The notes: generated from the letters alone by a model not told the origin. A stretch of DNA of 64,000 bases from JAWLBM01 sp041687675 (GCA_041687675.1 JAWLBM010000002.1:218195-282194), one strand, 5' to 3'; numbered from the stretch's first letter, positions 29,687-38,655 are shown. Numbers and translations are program-made.

Positions 29687-30693
29687 GGGGCCCCCTCCCC
29701 GACCACGGACACCGCCATGCCGGGCTCCACGTCCTCCGGCAGCGGCGAGACGTAGCGCTCGCCCGGCTCGATGCCGGAGAGGACCTCGGCGCTCTCCAGG
29801 CCGCGGATGCCGATCTCCACCGGCCTTGCGACGAGCCGGTCGTCCTCGACGGTGAACAGCCGCTCGCGGGAGAGCGCCACCACCGGGACCACGACGTTGC
29901 CCTCGCGCTCGCGGATGACGATGTTGGCGTCCGCCGACATGCCGATGAAGAGCGGCGTGTCGTCCGGCAGGGCGATACGGACGCGGTAGGTCCGCTGCAC
30001 CGGGTCGCCCATGGGCGTCACCTGGCGGACCGTGCCCTCGAGCACGCGTCCGGGGAAGGCGTCGGAGCGCAGCAGCACCTTCTGCCCGGGCTCGACCCTC
30101 GGGATGTCCTCCTCGTTCACCTCCGCCACCAGGTCGCGCGGCAGCGGCTCCCCCACATGGGCGAGGATGTCGCCGGGACGGGCGATCTCGCCGACCGAGG
30201 CGTCCAGCCGCAGCACCTGGCCGCTGACCGGGGCGGTGATCAGGTAGTCCTTGATCTGCTCGAGCACCTCGGCGCGGGCCGCCTCGACGCGGGCGAGGTC
30301 GGCCTCGGCCCGGTCGTAGGTCTGCTCGCTGGCGAAGTTCTTCTCCAGGAGGTTCGCCGCCCGCTGCAGTTCGCGCTCGGCGAGGTCGCGCTGGGCCTCC
30401 AGTTCCTTCAGCCGGGCCTGGACCTTGCTGTCGTCGAGCCTCGCCAGCATGTCGCCGGCCGCGACGGTCTCGCCCTCGCAGTTGCAGACCTCGACGATCC
30501 GCTCGGAGACGAGGCTCGTCACCTTCGCCCAGCGCCGGGGCTCGACCGTGCCGCTGGCGTAGACGATCTCCGCCGCGGTGCCCGTCTCCGCCGTGCGCAG
30601 CGTGACCGGGGTCCCGGGGCCGATCCGGTACCAGGCGAGAACCCCGCCGCCGATCACGACAAGCACGAGGGTGATGATCAGCGCACGACGCAT
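29683..30693 (-). CDS. HlyD/MacA-family periplasmic adaptor
   Basis: A 336-residue protein with an N-terminal signal anchor (residues 4-21), a lipoyl domain split by a coiled-coil hairpin (KELEAQRDLAERELQRAANL), DYLITAPVSGQVLRLDASVG, a beta-barrel and a membrane-proximal domain. It bridges the inner-membrane permease to an outer-membrane channel, which is not encoded here. Unusually, the lipoyl half carries two cysteines, C70 and C72 (VEVCNCEGETV). It is the first gene of the exporter operon. Confidence 0.9.
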   Translation of the reverse strand: MRRALIITLVLVVIGGGVLAWYRIGPGTPVTLRTAETGTAAEIVYASGTVEPRRWAKVTSLVSERIVEVCNCEGETVAAGDMLARLDDSKVQARLKELEAQRDLAERELQRAANLLEKNFASEQTYDRAEADLARVEAARAEVLEQIKDYLITAPVSGQVLRLDASVGEIARPGDILAHVGEPLPRDLVAEVNEEDIPRVEPGQKVLLRSDAFPGRVLEGTVRQVTPMGDPVQRTYRVRIALPDDTPLFIGMSADANIVIREREGNVVVPVVALSRERLFTVEDDRLVARPVEIGIRGLESAEVLSGIEPGERYVSPLPEDVEPGMAVSVVGEGAP

Positions 30694-30829
30694 GCGGTCT
30701 CCTTCGATCGGGCCGGCGAGCTTTCGGCCGGCCGACGGGCGTCATTCTCCGGGCCGTGGCCCGGGCCGGGTTTGCCGGCGGCGTCGGCGGCGTTCTACAC
30801 GCTCCGCGCGCCGACGGAAATGATCGAAG

Positions 30830-31690
30830 TCACCCGGCCGCCGGGCCTGGCCGGACGCCCGTCTCCGCCTCGATCTCGTCGGCGAGGATGGCGAAGAGCG
30901 CGGCGATCCGCTCGCGGCCCTCCAGCGGCAGGGTCATGCCCTCGATCTCGGTGACCGGCTGGACGAGGCGGACGGAGTTGGTGAGGAACACGGCGTCCGC
31001 CGCGGCGAGATCCCGCTCGCCGAGTGACTTCTCCGCCGCCTCCAGCCCCACCTCGCCGGCGACGGCGAGCAGCCGGCCGCGGATGATGCCCGGCAGGACG
31101 CCGTCGGCCACGGGCGGCGTCTCCAGGCGGTCGCCGACGATGCGAAACACGTTGGCGGCGCTGGCGCAGGCGACGCGGTCGGAGGTGTTGAGGAGCAGCG
31201 CGTCCCCGGCGCCCTGCTCCCGCGCTTCCGCCAGCGCCAGCACGTTGTCGAGGTAAAGCGGCGACTTCAGCCGCGACAACGGCGAGCGGTCGTTGCGGCG
31301 GATCGTCGAGACCGCGACGCGCACCGGCCGCATCATCAGCGCCGGGTCGAGCGGCGCCAGCGACACCACGACCAGTGGCGCCGGGTCCTCCGGCGGCAGC
31401 AGCCCCCTCGCTCCGACGCCGCGGGTCACCGTGAGCCGGAGCACGCCGCCGGTCGCGGGGGCCCTGTCGGCCATGGCCGAGACGTCCGCCTCGAGCCGCG
31501 GGCGCGGCACCTCGAACCCCAGCACGCCGAGCCCGGTCTCGAGCCGGTCGAGGTGGTCGGCGAGGCGGTGCACCGTGCCGCCGAGCACCAGCATGGTCTC
31601 GAACAGGCCGTCGCCGAGGGTGAAGCCCCGGTCGCCGAAGTCGAACGGGGCGACCCGGCCTTCGTGGAAGGTGCCGTCGACCAGGATCAT
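30830..31690 (-). CDS. pabC: Aminodeoxychorismate lyase / branched-chain-type aminotransferase (class IV)
   Basis: A 286-residue fold-type IV PLP enzyme with RGFTLGDGLFET, a PLP lysine in SRLKSPLYLDNVLA, and ANVFRIVGD ... GVLPGIIRG. Downstream of pabB and pabA with 4-bp overlaps, it most probably converts aminodeoxychorismate to 4-aminobenzoate and pyruvate for folate synthesis. D-amino-acid transaminase activity cannot be excluded by sequence. The ATG at 31688-31690 overlaps the pabA stop. Confidence 0.85.
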   Translation of the reverse strand: MILVDGTFHEGRVAPFDFGDRGFTLGDGLFETMLVLGGTVHRLADHLDRLETGLGVLGFEVPRPRLEADVSAMADRAPATGGVLRLTVTRGVGARGLLPPEDPAPLVVVSLAPLDPALMMRPVRVAVSTIRRNDRSPLSRLKSPLYLDNVLALAEAREQGAGDALLLNTSDRVACASAANVFRIVGDRLETPPVADGVLPGIIRGRLLAVAGEVGLEAAEKSLGERDLAAADAVFLTNSVRLVQPVTEIEGMTLPLEGRERIAALFAILADEIEAETGVRPGPAAG

Positions 31691-32271
31691 GCCGCCCTCC
31701 GCCCGGCCGCGAGCCGCAGGAAGTTCGCGAGGATAGCATGCCCGTCCGGGGTCAGGATGCTCTCCGGGTGGAATTGCACGCCAAAGGTCGGGTGCGCGCG
31801 GTGGGCGAGGCCCATCACCTCGCCGCGCTCGGATCGGGCGGTGACCGTGAGCTGCTCCGCGGTGGCGTCGAGTTCGACCACCAGCGAGTGGTACCGCCCG
31901 GCCGCCAGCGGATCCGGCAGCCCGGCGAAGAGGTCGGTGCCGCGGTGGCGGATCAGCGAGGCGCGGCCGTGCATCGGCTCGCGGGCGCGGACGACGCGGC
32001 CGCCGAACACCTCGCCGATGCACTGGTGGCCGAGGCAGACGCCGAGGATGGGGATCCGGCCGGAGAACGCCCGCACCAGGTCGTTGGAGACGCCCGCCTC
32101 GCGCGGGGTGCAGGGCCCCGGCGAGATCACCACCGCCTCGGGACGCATCCGCTCGACGTCGGCCAGTGTGACCGCGTCGTTGCGCACCACTGCCACCCCG
32201 GCGCCGAGCTCGCGCAGGTAGCGGGCGATATTGCCGACGAAGCTGTCGTAGTTGTCGACGACGAGGATCAT
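31687..32271 (-). CDS. pabA: Aminodeoxychorismate/anthranilate synthase glutamine amidotransferase component
   Basis: A 194-residue class I glutamine amidotransferase: MILVVDNYDSFVGNIARYL, the nucleophile cysteine in GVCLGHQCIGE and the triad histidine in FHPESILTPDG. It supplies ammonia to PabB. It overlaps pabB by 4 bp (32268-32271) and pabC by 4 bp. TrpG-type dual use for tryptophan is possible, since the same fold serves both; the operon context favours folate. Confidence 0.92.
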   Translation of the reverse strand: MILVVDNYDSFVGNIARYLRELGAGVAVVRNDAVTLADVERMRPEAVVISPGPCTPREAGVSNDLVRAFSGRIPILGVCLGHQCIGEVFGGRVVRAREPMHGRASLIRHRGTDLFAGLPDPLAAGRYHSLVVELDATAEQLTVTARSERGEVMGLAHRAHPTFGVQFHPESILTPDGHAILANFLRLAAGRRAA

Positions 32272-33647
32272 GCGCCGCCTCCGAGCGCGTCGAGGATCGC
32301 CGCCGCCTTGGCCTCGGTCTCCTCGTACTCCGCCGCCGGGTCGGACAGCGCGGTGATGCCGCCGCCGGACCACAGCACCGCCTCGCCGCCGGCGAAGGTG
32401 ACGGTGCGGATGGCGATGTTGAGGTCGGCGTCGCCGTCGAAGCCGATCCAGCCGATCGAGCCGCAGTAGACGCCGCGGGCGACGCCCTCGAGCGCGGCGA
32501 TGATCTCCATCGCCCGGATCTTCGGCGCGCCGGTGATCGAGCCGCCCGGGAAGGCGGCGGCGAGGAGGTCGGCGACGTCGCGCCCCGGCTCCAGTTCGCC
32601 CGTCACCACCGAGACGAGGTGGTGCACCGAGGCGTAGGTCTCGAGCCCCGCGAGGACCGGCACGTCCACCCCGTGCGGCCGGCACACCCTGGAGAGATCG
32701 CTGCGCAGCAGGTCGACGATCATCACGTTCTCCGCCCGGTCCTTGTCCGAGGCGACCAGCGCGCCGGCGAGCCGGGCGTCCTCCTCGGGGTCGGCCGAGC
32801 GCCGGGCCGTGCCCTTGATCGGCCGCGCCTCCACCCGCCCGCCGGAGTGCTTCAGGAAGCGCTCGGGCGAGGCGGACGCCACCTGGATGCCGGCGAGATC
32901 GAGCCAGGCCGCGAAGGGGGCCGGGTTCCGCGCGCGGAGCCGCAGGTAGGCCGCGAGCGTATCGTAGCCCGGCGGCAGCGGGGCCGAGATCCGCCGGGCG
33001 AGGTTCGCCTGGAAGATGTCGCCGGCGAGCACATAGTCCACCACCCGCGCGACCGCCGCCTCGTGCTCGGCGCGGCCGACAGCCGAGCGGAAGGCGAGCG
33101 GCGGGGCCTCGCCGGGCGGTGGCGCCGGGCGCGCGAGGCGGTCGAGGACCCACCGCGCCCGCGCGGTGGCACGGGCGGCCCGGGCCGGTTCACCAGCCTC
33201 CGGAAGCCCGGAGGAGAGGAGCATCGCCCTGCCCCGCACCCCGTCGAAGGCGAGCACCAGATCGTAGAGGCCGAAGGCGGCGTCGGGGACGCCCGGCTGC
33301 GGGCGGGCGGCGACGGGCACCCGGTCGAGGTGGCGGCCGAACTCGTAGGACAGGAATCCCGCAAGCCCGCCGGTGAACGGCGGCAGGTCATCGCCCTCGG
33401 GGCGGGACGCGGCGTACCGTTCGACAACGCGCCGCAGCGCCTCGACGGGCGTGCCGCCGAGGGGCTGGCCGTCCAGCCGCGCCGTCCCGTCCTCAACGGC
33501 GAAGAGCGCGAAGGGATCGACCGCGAGAAAGGACCAGCGGCCGAGCTGCGGATGGGCCATCGCGCTGTCGAGGAAGACCGTGCCCGCGCCGCGGAGCCGC
33601 AGGAGCGCCGCCGTCGGCGCGAGATCCCCGAGTTCGGTGATGTGCAT
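32268..33647 (-). CDS. pabB: Aminodeoxychorismate synthase component I
   Basis: A 459-residue chorismate-binding enzyme. GDIFQANLARR, the PIKGTARR motif whose lysine attacks chorismate C2, DLLRSDLSRVC and GGSITGAPKIRAMEII are all present. It aminates chorismate to 4-amino-4-deoxychorismate with ammonia from PabA. The PIKGT motif distinguishes PabB from anthranilate synthase (PIAGT). It is the first gene of the pabB-pabA-pabC operon; the ATG at 33645-33647 is used. Confidence 0.94.
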   Translation of the reverse strand: MHITELGDLAPTAALLRLRGAGTVFLDSAMAHPQLGRWSFLAVDPFALFAVEDGTARLDGQPLGGTPVEALRRVVERYAASRPEGDDLPPFTGGLAGFLSYEFGRHLDRVPVAARPQPGVPDAAFGLYDLVLAFDGVRGRAMLLSSGLPEAGEPARAARATARARWVLDRLARPAPPPGEAPPLAFRSAVGRAEHEAAVARVVDYVLAGDIFQANLARRISAPLPPGYDTLAAYLRLRARNPAPFAAWLDLAGIQVASASPERFLKHSGGRVEARPIKGTARRSADPEEDARLAGALVASDKDRAENVMIVDLLRSDLSRVCRPHGVDVPVLAGLETYASVHHLVSVVTGELEPGRDVADLLAAAFPGGSITGAPKIRAMEIIAALEGVARGVYCGSIGWIGFDGDADLNIAIRTVTFAGGEAVLWSGGGITALSDPAAEYEETEAKAAAILDALGGGA

Positions 33648-33689
33648 GGATCCGGTCGAGCCCTGGCCCTGTCCTGTCGCCGGCGGACC

Positions 33690-33802
33690 CTAGAGCATAT
33701 TCCGTTCAGATCGAACCGATCTGAACGGAATATGCTCAAGCTTGGAATCTGGAGCGATTTCTCGTCGATCAGGTGATTCCACCTGATCGGAAAGCGCTCT
33801 AG
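33690..33802. repeat. 113-bp structured intergenic repeat element with terminal inverted repeats
   Basis: The element starts CTAGAGC and ends GCTCTAG (7-bp terminal inverted repeats). It holds a perfect 21-bp stem with a 3-base loop (33693-33713 with 33717-33737) and a second 10-bp hairpin (33766-33775 with 33780-33789, loop ATTC). Elements of this form (AGAGCATATTCC ... GCGCTCT) are dispersed in Rhizobiales genomes as REP/RIME-like intergenic mosaics. It lies upstream of pabB. Only one copy is seen in this window. Confidence 0.75.
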
Positions 33803-34263
33803 GCAACCCGGCCCGCCCTGTCGAGCGCCGGGAGCGAAGGCGGGCGCGGCGGGGTCTTGCGCGCTGGCCCGCGACGGGCCATCTTCGTGCGCCGCGGCAA
33901 GGATTTTCTCCGGCCGCGGCGAGGATCGGAACGCGATTGTTCGCGACCGGGATCCGAGGAGCGATAGAGTGACCATGGCTCGCACGACGGGATGGCGCGA
34001 GGGGAAACAGGTACGGCGACGCCATTGACCGGCGCCGTTTCCCCCATGCTTCCGAGAGCCGTCACCGACCCCAGGATCCCGACCATGCAGTCCGCCGTCC
34101 CGTCCGCCGCCCTCCGCCCGCTCAGCCTTTCCAGCACCTCGAAACAGGACCGCGCGCGCGCCTGTCGCCGTCCGATGCGTCTCGTATCGCGACGAATGAC
34201 GACGAACGCCGCCCCCGTCCTGTCTCTCCGGCCCGACGCCGGCCCCCATTCGAGGTTCGCTCC
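33803..34263. other. Gene-free region between the repeat element and a small gene
   Basis: No frame here has a ribosome site plus protein-like composition. It presumably includes the promoter for the small gene at 34264. I see no RNA gene. Confidence 0.4.
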
Positions 34264-34461
34264 ATGTTCGCCAACTATCTCATCGAAGTCCGGGACAGCC
34301 CGGTCGGAATTCTGATCCGCCAGGGAGACGGATACGCCTTCCACGCGCTCGACCCGGCGGTCGGCGACCTCGAGGGAGCCACCTTCCCCGACGCCTTCGC
34401 CGCCGAGCGCGCCGCGCGCCGGCGGATCGACGTCCGGGGCGGAAGGTCGGGTCGCGATTGA
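34264..34461 (+). CDS. Small conserved-looking protein of unknown function
   Basis: A 65-residue protein: MFANYLIEVRDSPVGILIRQ, then DGYAFHALDPAVGDLEGATF and a basic helix. The amphipathic strand-strand-helix layout looks folded rather than random. GAGG lies about ten bases before the ATG at 34264-34266. It ends 70 bp before metY; a 6-bp-stem GC hairpin (34480-34496) separates them, so read-through may be limited. Family not recognised. Confidence 0.55.
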   Translation: MFANYLIEVRDSPVGILIRQGDGYAFHALDPAVGDLEGATFPDAFAAERAARRRIDVRGGRSGRD

Positions 34462-34531
34462 GCTTTTGAGGACCGGCGACCGGCCGCGGGGGCCGGCCGG
34501 AGAAAGAACACAACGGGGAGACACCGAGACG

Positions 34532-35818
34532 ATGACCGACCAGGGACCGGGCTTTTCCACCCTCGCCATCCACGCCGGCGCCAAGCCGGACCCGACCACG
34601 GGCGCCCGCGCGACGCCGATCTACCAGACGACCTCCTACGTCTTCGAGGACGTCGACCACGCGGCCTCGCTGTTCGGCCTCCAGGCCTTCGGCAACATCT
34701 ACACCCGCATCAACAACCCGACACAGTCGGTGCTCGAGGAGCGCGTCGCCGCGCTCGAGGGCGGCACCGCGGCGCTGGCGGTGGCCTCCGGCCATGCGGC
34801 GCAGCTGCTCGTCTTCCACACGCTGCTGAAGCCGGGCGACGAGTTCATCGCCTCGAAGAAGCTCTACGGCGGCTCGATCAACCAGTTCAACAACTCGTTC
34901 AAGAACTTCGGCTGGAACGTCGTGTGGGCGGACCCCGACGACATCTCCTCCTTCGAGCAGGCGGTGAGCCCGCGCACCAAGGCGATCTTCGTCGAGTCGA
35001 TCGCCAACCCGGGCGGCGTCATCACCGACATGGGCGCCATCGCCCAGGTCGCCAGGCGGGCCGGCGTGCCGCTGATCGTCGACAACACCCTCGCCTCGCC
35101 GTACCTCTGTCGGCCGATCGAGCACGGCGCCGACATCGTCGTCCATTCGGCGACGAAGTTCCTCGGCGGCCACGGCAATTCGGTCGGCGGCGTCATCGTC
35201 GACGGCGGCAGCTTCGACTGGTCGCGCGACGGCCGCTACCCGATGCTCTCGGAGCCGCGGCCGGAATACGGCGGGGTGCTGCTGCACGAGACCTTCGGCA
35301 ACTTCGCCTTTGCGATCGCCTGCCGCGTCCTCGGCCTGCGCGACCTCGGCCCGGCGATCTCGCCGTTCAACGCCTTCCTGATCCTCACCGGCATCGAGAC
35401 GCTGCCGCTTAGGATGCAGCGCCACTCGGACAGCGCCCTCGCGGTGGCCGAGCACCTCTCCCGGCACGAGCAGGTGGCCTGGGTCTCCTACGCCGGCCTG
35501 CCGGGCGACCGCTACCACAAGCTCCAGCAGAGATACTGCCCGAAGGGCGCCGGCGCGGTGTTCACCTTCGGCCTCAAGGGCGGCTACGACGCGGGCATCG
35601 CGCTGGTGAAGAACGTCAAGATGTTCTCCCACCTCGCCAACGTCGGCGACACCCGCTCGCTGATCATCCACCCGGCCTCCACCACCCACCGCCAGCTGAC
35701 GGACGCCCAGAAGGTCTCCGCCGGCGCCGGCCCGGACGTGGTGCGCCTGTCGATCGGCCTCGAGGACGTTGCCGACATCGTCGCCGACCTCGACCAGGCG
35801 CTCGCCAGGGCCGACTGA
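34532..35818 (+). CDS. metY: O-acetylhomoserine aminocarboxypropyltransferase (sulfhydrylase)
   Basis: A 428-residue Cys/Met-metabolism PLP enzyme. FSTLAIHAGAKPDPTTGAR, PIYQTTSYVFED, YTRINNPTQSVLEERVAALE and the PLP lysine in HSATKFLGGHGNSVGG are visible, with the long C-terminal half (VKNVKMFSHLANVGDTRSLI) typical of MetY. It makes homocysteine from O-acetylhomoserine and sulfide. The ATG at 34532-34534 starts the conserved part. No SAM-II riboswitch, common before such genes, could be recognised in the short leader. Confidence 0.93.
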   Translation: MTDQGPGFSTLAIHAGAKPDPTTGARATPIYQTTSYVFEDVDHAASLFGLQAFGNIYTRINNPTQSVLEERVAALEGGTAALAVASGHAAQLLVFHTLLKPGDEFIASKKLYGGSINQFNNSFKNFGWNVVWADPDDISSFEQAVSPRTKAIFVESIANPGGVITDMGAIAQVARRAGVPLIVDNTLASPYLCRPIEHGADIVVHSATKFLGGHGNSVGGVIVDGGSFDWSRDGRYPMLSEPRPEYGGVLLHETFGNFAFAIACRVLGLRDLGPAISPFNAFLILTGIETLPLRMQRHSDSALAVAEHLSRHEQVAWVSYAGLPGDRYHKLQQRYCPKGAGAVFTFGLKGGYDAGIALVKNVKMFSHLANVGDTRSLIIHPASTTHRQLTDAQKVSAGAGPDVVRLSIGLEDVADIVADLDQALARAD

Positions 35819-35927
35819 GCCCCGCGCTCCCGCCGCCGCTCCGCCAGTCCCGGCCAGGGATCCGGGCGGAGCGGCGGCGGCCACGAGGCTTGACCAAAGC
35901 GGCGCCTCGCGCCTTACTCGCCGCGTC

Positions 35928-36012
35928 GCGGACGTGGTGGAACTGGTAGACACAGCGGACTTAAAATCCGCCGGCTCCGGCCTTGCGGGTTCGATCCCCG
36001 CCGTCCGCACCA
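35928..36012 (+). tRNA. tRNA-Leu (anticodon TAA)
   Basis: An 85-nt tRNA. Acceptor stem GCGGACG (35928-35934) pairs with CGTCCGC (36002-36008), discriminator A and encoded CCA follow. The anticodon loop CTTAAAA carries TAA, the long variable arm is typical of leucine tRNA, and the T-loop is GGGTTCGATCCCC. Confidence 0.97.
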
Positions 36013-36067
36013 GATTGATCTCAACGACCGCCTCGATCGCCCCGGGCGGCGCCATGGGGCGAGCCGG

Positions 36068-36940
36068 TCACCGGCTCGCAGCCAGCCGGCGGCGCACCCT
36101 TGCGGCAAGTGCGGAGGGCATCCGGCGGACTCGCAGAAGGCTGGCCCGGGCAAGCAGCACGGCCTTGCTCGCCGGCGGCAGATCGCTCCTGAATATTGCC
36201 TTGACGCCGGCGATTTTCAGCGCAACGCGCTGGCGGCGGGAATGCGGCCACGTCTTGGAAATGCTGCCCTTGCGGTAGATCTTGCGGCACAGCACCTCCG
36301 GAACCCGGACGAACTCGCCGATCAGCGCCATTTCCAGGAGCCAGGTCCAGTCGGCGCAATACTCACCCGCGGCGCTCGGCCTTATGCCGCCGATACGGCG
36401 AAAGGCCTCGGCACGGAAGAGCCCTCGGTTGGGGACCCACCAATTGCCGGGTTTCCACATCTCGACCGCGCGGTCGGCCGGGCTCCTGGCGAGCGTGATC
36501 TCCGGATAGCTCAGCACCTTCGAGCTTCCGTCGAGATCGAGGAGCTCGAGGTCACTGAAGGCCATGATCGCCTGCGGCCTGTCGCGCAGGGCTCCGACCA
36601 GCGCTTCAACATAGGTGGGAGCGACGAGGTCGTCGTGGAAGGCGAAGAACATCGCCTCGCCGGTCGCCTCGGACATCAGGCGATTGGAGTTCCCGAGCCA
36701 GCCGAGGTTCTTCTCCCGGACAAGCACCCTGACGTTGCTTCGCCCCTCGGCGAAGGAGCGGACGATCTCGAGCGTGCCATCGGTCGAGCGGTCGTCGGCG
36801 ATCAGGATCTCGAGGTCCGGCCAGGTCTGGGCGGCGAGGGAGTCGAGGGACGCCTGGATGAACTCCGCCGCGTTGTAGCAGGGCATCAGGGCCGTCACCC
36901 GCGGCCGCCATGTCGCCGTCGGCACCGTTTGATCGTCCAT
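36068..36940 (-). CDS. Family 2 glycosyltransferase
   Basis: A 290-residue GT-A glycosyltransferase: VTALMPCYNAAEFIQASLDS, ILIADDRSTDGTLEIV, and the metal-binding acidic pair in FAFHDDLVAP. It would add a sugar to a lipid-linked or surface glycan. The ATG at 36938-36940 is chosen because AAGGGAGG precedes it; another ATG seven codons earlier is possible. It lies leftward, directly behind tRNA-Leu, and follows a FAD enzyme and a WxcM-like gene in the same direction. Confidence 0.88.
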   Translation of the reverse strand: MDDQTVPTATWRPRVTALMPCYNAAEFIQASLDSLAAQTWPDLEILIADDRSTDGTLEIVRSFAEGRSNVRVLVREKNLGWLGNSNRLMSEATGEAMFFAFHDDLVAPTYVEALVGALRDRPQAIMAFSDLELLDLDGSSKVLSYPEITLARSPADRAVEMWKPGNWWVPNRGLFRAEAFRRIGGIRPSAAGEYCADWTWLLEMALIGEFVRVPEVLCRKIYRKGSISKTWPHSRRQRVALKIAGVKAIFRSDLPPASKAVLLARASLLRVRRMPSALAARVRRRLAASR

Positions 36941-36976
36941 TCCCGCGCGTCCTCCCTTCATGCTGGAAGAGGCAAC

Positions 36977-38239
36977 TCAGGCCGCCATGATCTCCGCCGC
37001 GAGCCGCCGGGCCAGCCAGGGTGCGGTCGAGTATTTCCCCGTGTCCACGGACACATAGGCGCCGCGCCGGGCAGTTCCGAAGCGATCGCGCCGATGCAGT
37101 TCCGACCCGGGGTCCGAAAGCGAGCCTTTCCCCTGGGCGAAGACGTAGCCGCCACGCACGAGAATGCGGTCCGCCGCGTCGAGCACGTCACCGGTCCAGG
37201 GCAGGATCGGCGACAAGCCGGCCCTCACCCCGGCGACCAGGCGCGCCTCGAACTCCGGTTCCAGGACCGGATCCAGGGGCGGGCACAGCGCGTCAGTATC
37301 CGCGACCAGGCCGGCGGGATACCAGGAGAGGTAGAAATTCCGCCCGGTGTAGTTCTTGACGTCCCCGAAAGGACCGACCGCCACGGTCGCGTTCGGCAGG
37401 TCCAGCTCCCGGCCGGTCCGCACGAACAGCGAGTAGCGCAATCGGTTCGACCAGCTGCCCGGCAACGGCAGGCCCGCGGTGGAATCGATCGCGAGCCGGC
37501 CGTGCCAGAGCGCGTTGACGACCAGGTCGAAGCGCTCGTCGAGGTCCGGCGTACCGCGCAACCGCCAGACGCCGGTCTCCCCCTCGGCCGGATGGGCGGC
37601 GGTGATGGTGGTGCTCATGCGGAGGTCGATCCGGGGTTCGGACCGCACGGCCTCGCACATGCGATCGGCGATCCAGCCGGTATCGACCGACCGCTCGGGA
37701 GCCCGGAAGCCGCCGACCACCACCTCCGGATCGGCGATCCCGGCGATCTCGCCCGCGGAGAGACGACGCGAAGCCGCGGCCGAGAGGTCTGCGAGGTAGT
37801 GGCCGGCGTCCGGATGGGACCGCACCAGGTCGTCGATCCGACGGTACACCCCGGCAACGGCGTCCGGGCCCGCCACGGAGTCGCGGTGGATGAGGAAAAG
37901 GTCGTCCCGCTCCGTCACCGCGGGCGAGACGTCCGTGCCGATCAACTCGGAGACCAGCGCGCCGAACGCCAGGCCGCCGGGCAGGATGCGCCGGGCCGTA
38001 TCCAGCGTCGGGTCCGCGCCGTAGAGATATCCCAGATGAATCTTGCCCTCGTTCCAGCGGCTGGCGCCGCACATCGGGGCTCGCTCCCGGTCGAACAGCC
38101 AGACCGCCGCGCCGCGCCGGGCGAGGAACAAAGCGAGGCTCGTCCCCATGATCCCAGCCCCGAGGATGGCGATCCGACGCTCCCGTCGCCGCCCTGTCGC
38201 GGCGCCGGCGCGCTTCGGCAAGACCGCCGCGGGGTTCAC
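36977..38239 (-). CDS. FAD-dependent oxidoreductase (D-amino-acid oxidase fold)
   Basis: A 420-residue protein with an N-terminal dinucleotide-binding fold (RIAILGAGIMGTSLALFLAR, then FDRE) and DAO-type middle and end. GASRWNEGKIHLGYLYG and TGDVLDAADRILVRGGY are characteristic of this branch, often found in polysaccharide clusters. Substrate unknown. It starts with GTG at 38237-38239, overlapping the WxcM-like stop by 4 bp, so the two are coupled. Confidence 0.8.
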   Translation of the reverse strand: MNPAAVLPKRAGAATGRRRERRIAILGAGIMGTSLALFLARRGAAVWLFDRERAPMCGASRWNEGKIHLGYLYGADPTLDTARRILPGGLAFGALVSELIGTDVSPAVTERDDLFLIHRDSVAGPDAVAGVYRRIDDLVRSHPDAGHYLADLSAAASRRLSAGEIAGIADPEVVVGGFRAPERSVDTGWIADRMCEAVRSEPRIDLRMSTTITAAHPAEGETGVWRLRGTPDLDERFDLVVNALWHGRLAIDSTAGLPLPGSWSNRLRYSLFVRTGRELDLPNATVAVGPFGDVKNYTGRNFYLSWYPAGLVADTDALCPPLDPVLEPEFEARLVAGVRAGLSPILPWTGDVLDAADRILVRGGYVFAQGKGSLSDPGSELHRRDRFGTARRGAYVSVDTGKYSTAPWLARRLAAEIMAA

Positions 38240-38655
38240 GGACAGCCGCCGCAGCGCGACGGGTCGGTGATGTAGTCCTCGGGATCGTAGGCTGTATCGC
38301 AGAACACCACCAAGGAGGCCTGCCGCCCCCGATAGGTCTGCCGCGACCAGATCCGCGGCTCGATCAGCAGTGCGCGACAGGTCGCGTCCAGCCGGATCAG
38401 GTCGACGGCGTCCCGGCAGCGAAGCTCGACGTCCACCTCGCCACTCGCCAGCATCAGGATCTGCCGCCCGAGGCGATGGGCATGACCGCCCCGCTCCGCA
38501 CCGTTGGCACCCCGGACGATGAAGGCGCGGACGACGGGGAAACCGAGGGCGCCGAAGTCGAGAGGCGTGAGCTCGCCGCGCTCGTCCTCGAAGCGTTCCA
38601 ACTGCAGACGCCGCACCTTGCCGCGAAAAACGTCGTCCTTCTGCAGCAAAGCCAT
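38236..38655 (-). CDS. WxcM/FdtA-like cupin (sugar-nucleotide ketoisomerase family)
   Basis: A 139-residue cupin of the WxcM-like/FdtA family: ERFEDERGELTPLDF, FIVRGANGAERGGHAHR (conserved histidines) and SRQTYRGRQASLVVFCDTAYDPEDYI. FdtA and QdtA interconvert 4-keto and 3-keto TDP-6-deoxyhexoses for amino-sugar synthesis. The three-gene cassette with the FAD enzyme and the glycosyltransferase points to decoration of a surface glycan. The ATG at 38653-38655 is used. Confidence 0.85.
   Translation of the reverse strand: MALLQKDDVFRGKVRRLQLERFEDERGELTPLDFGALGFPVVRAFIVRGANGAERGGHAHRLGRQILMLASGEVDVELRCRDAVDLIRLDATCRALLIEPRIWSRQTYRGRQASLVVFCDTAYDPEDYITDPSRCGGCP

Noticed and set aside
34462..34531. 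SAM-II riboswitch before metY
   Set aside because: The 70-bp leader shows a GC hairpin but not the SAM-II pseudoknot pattern.
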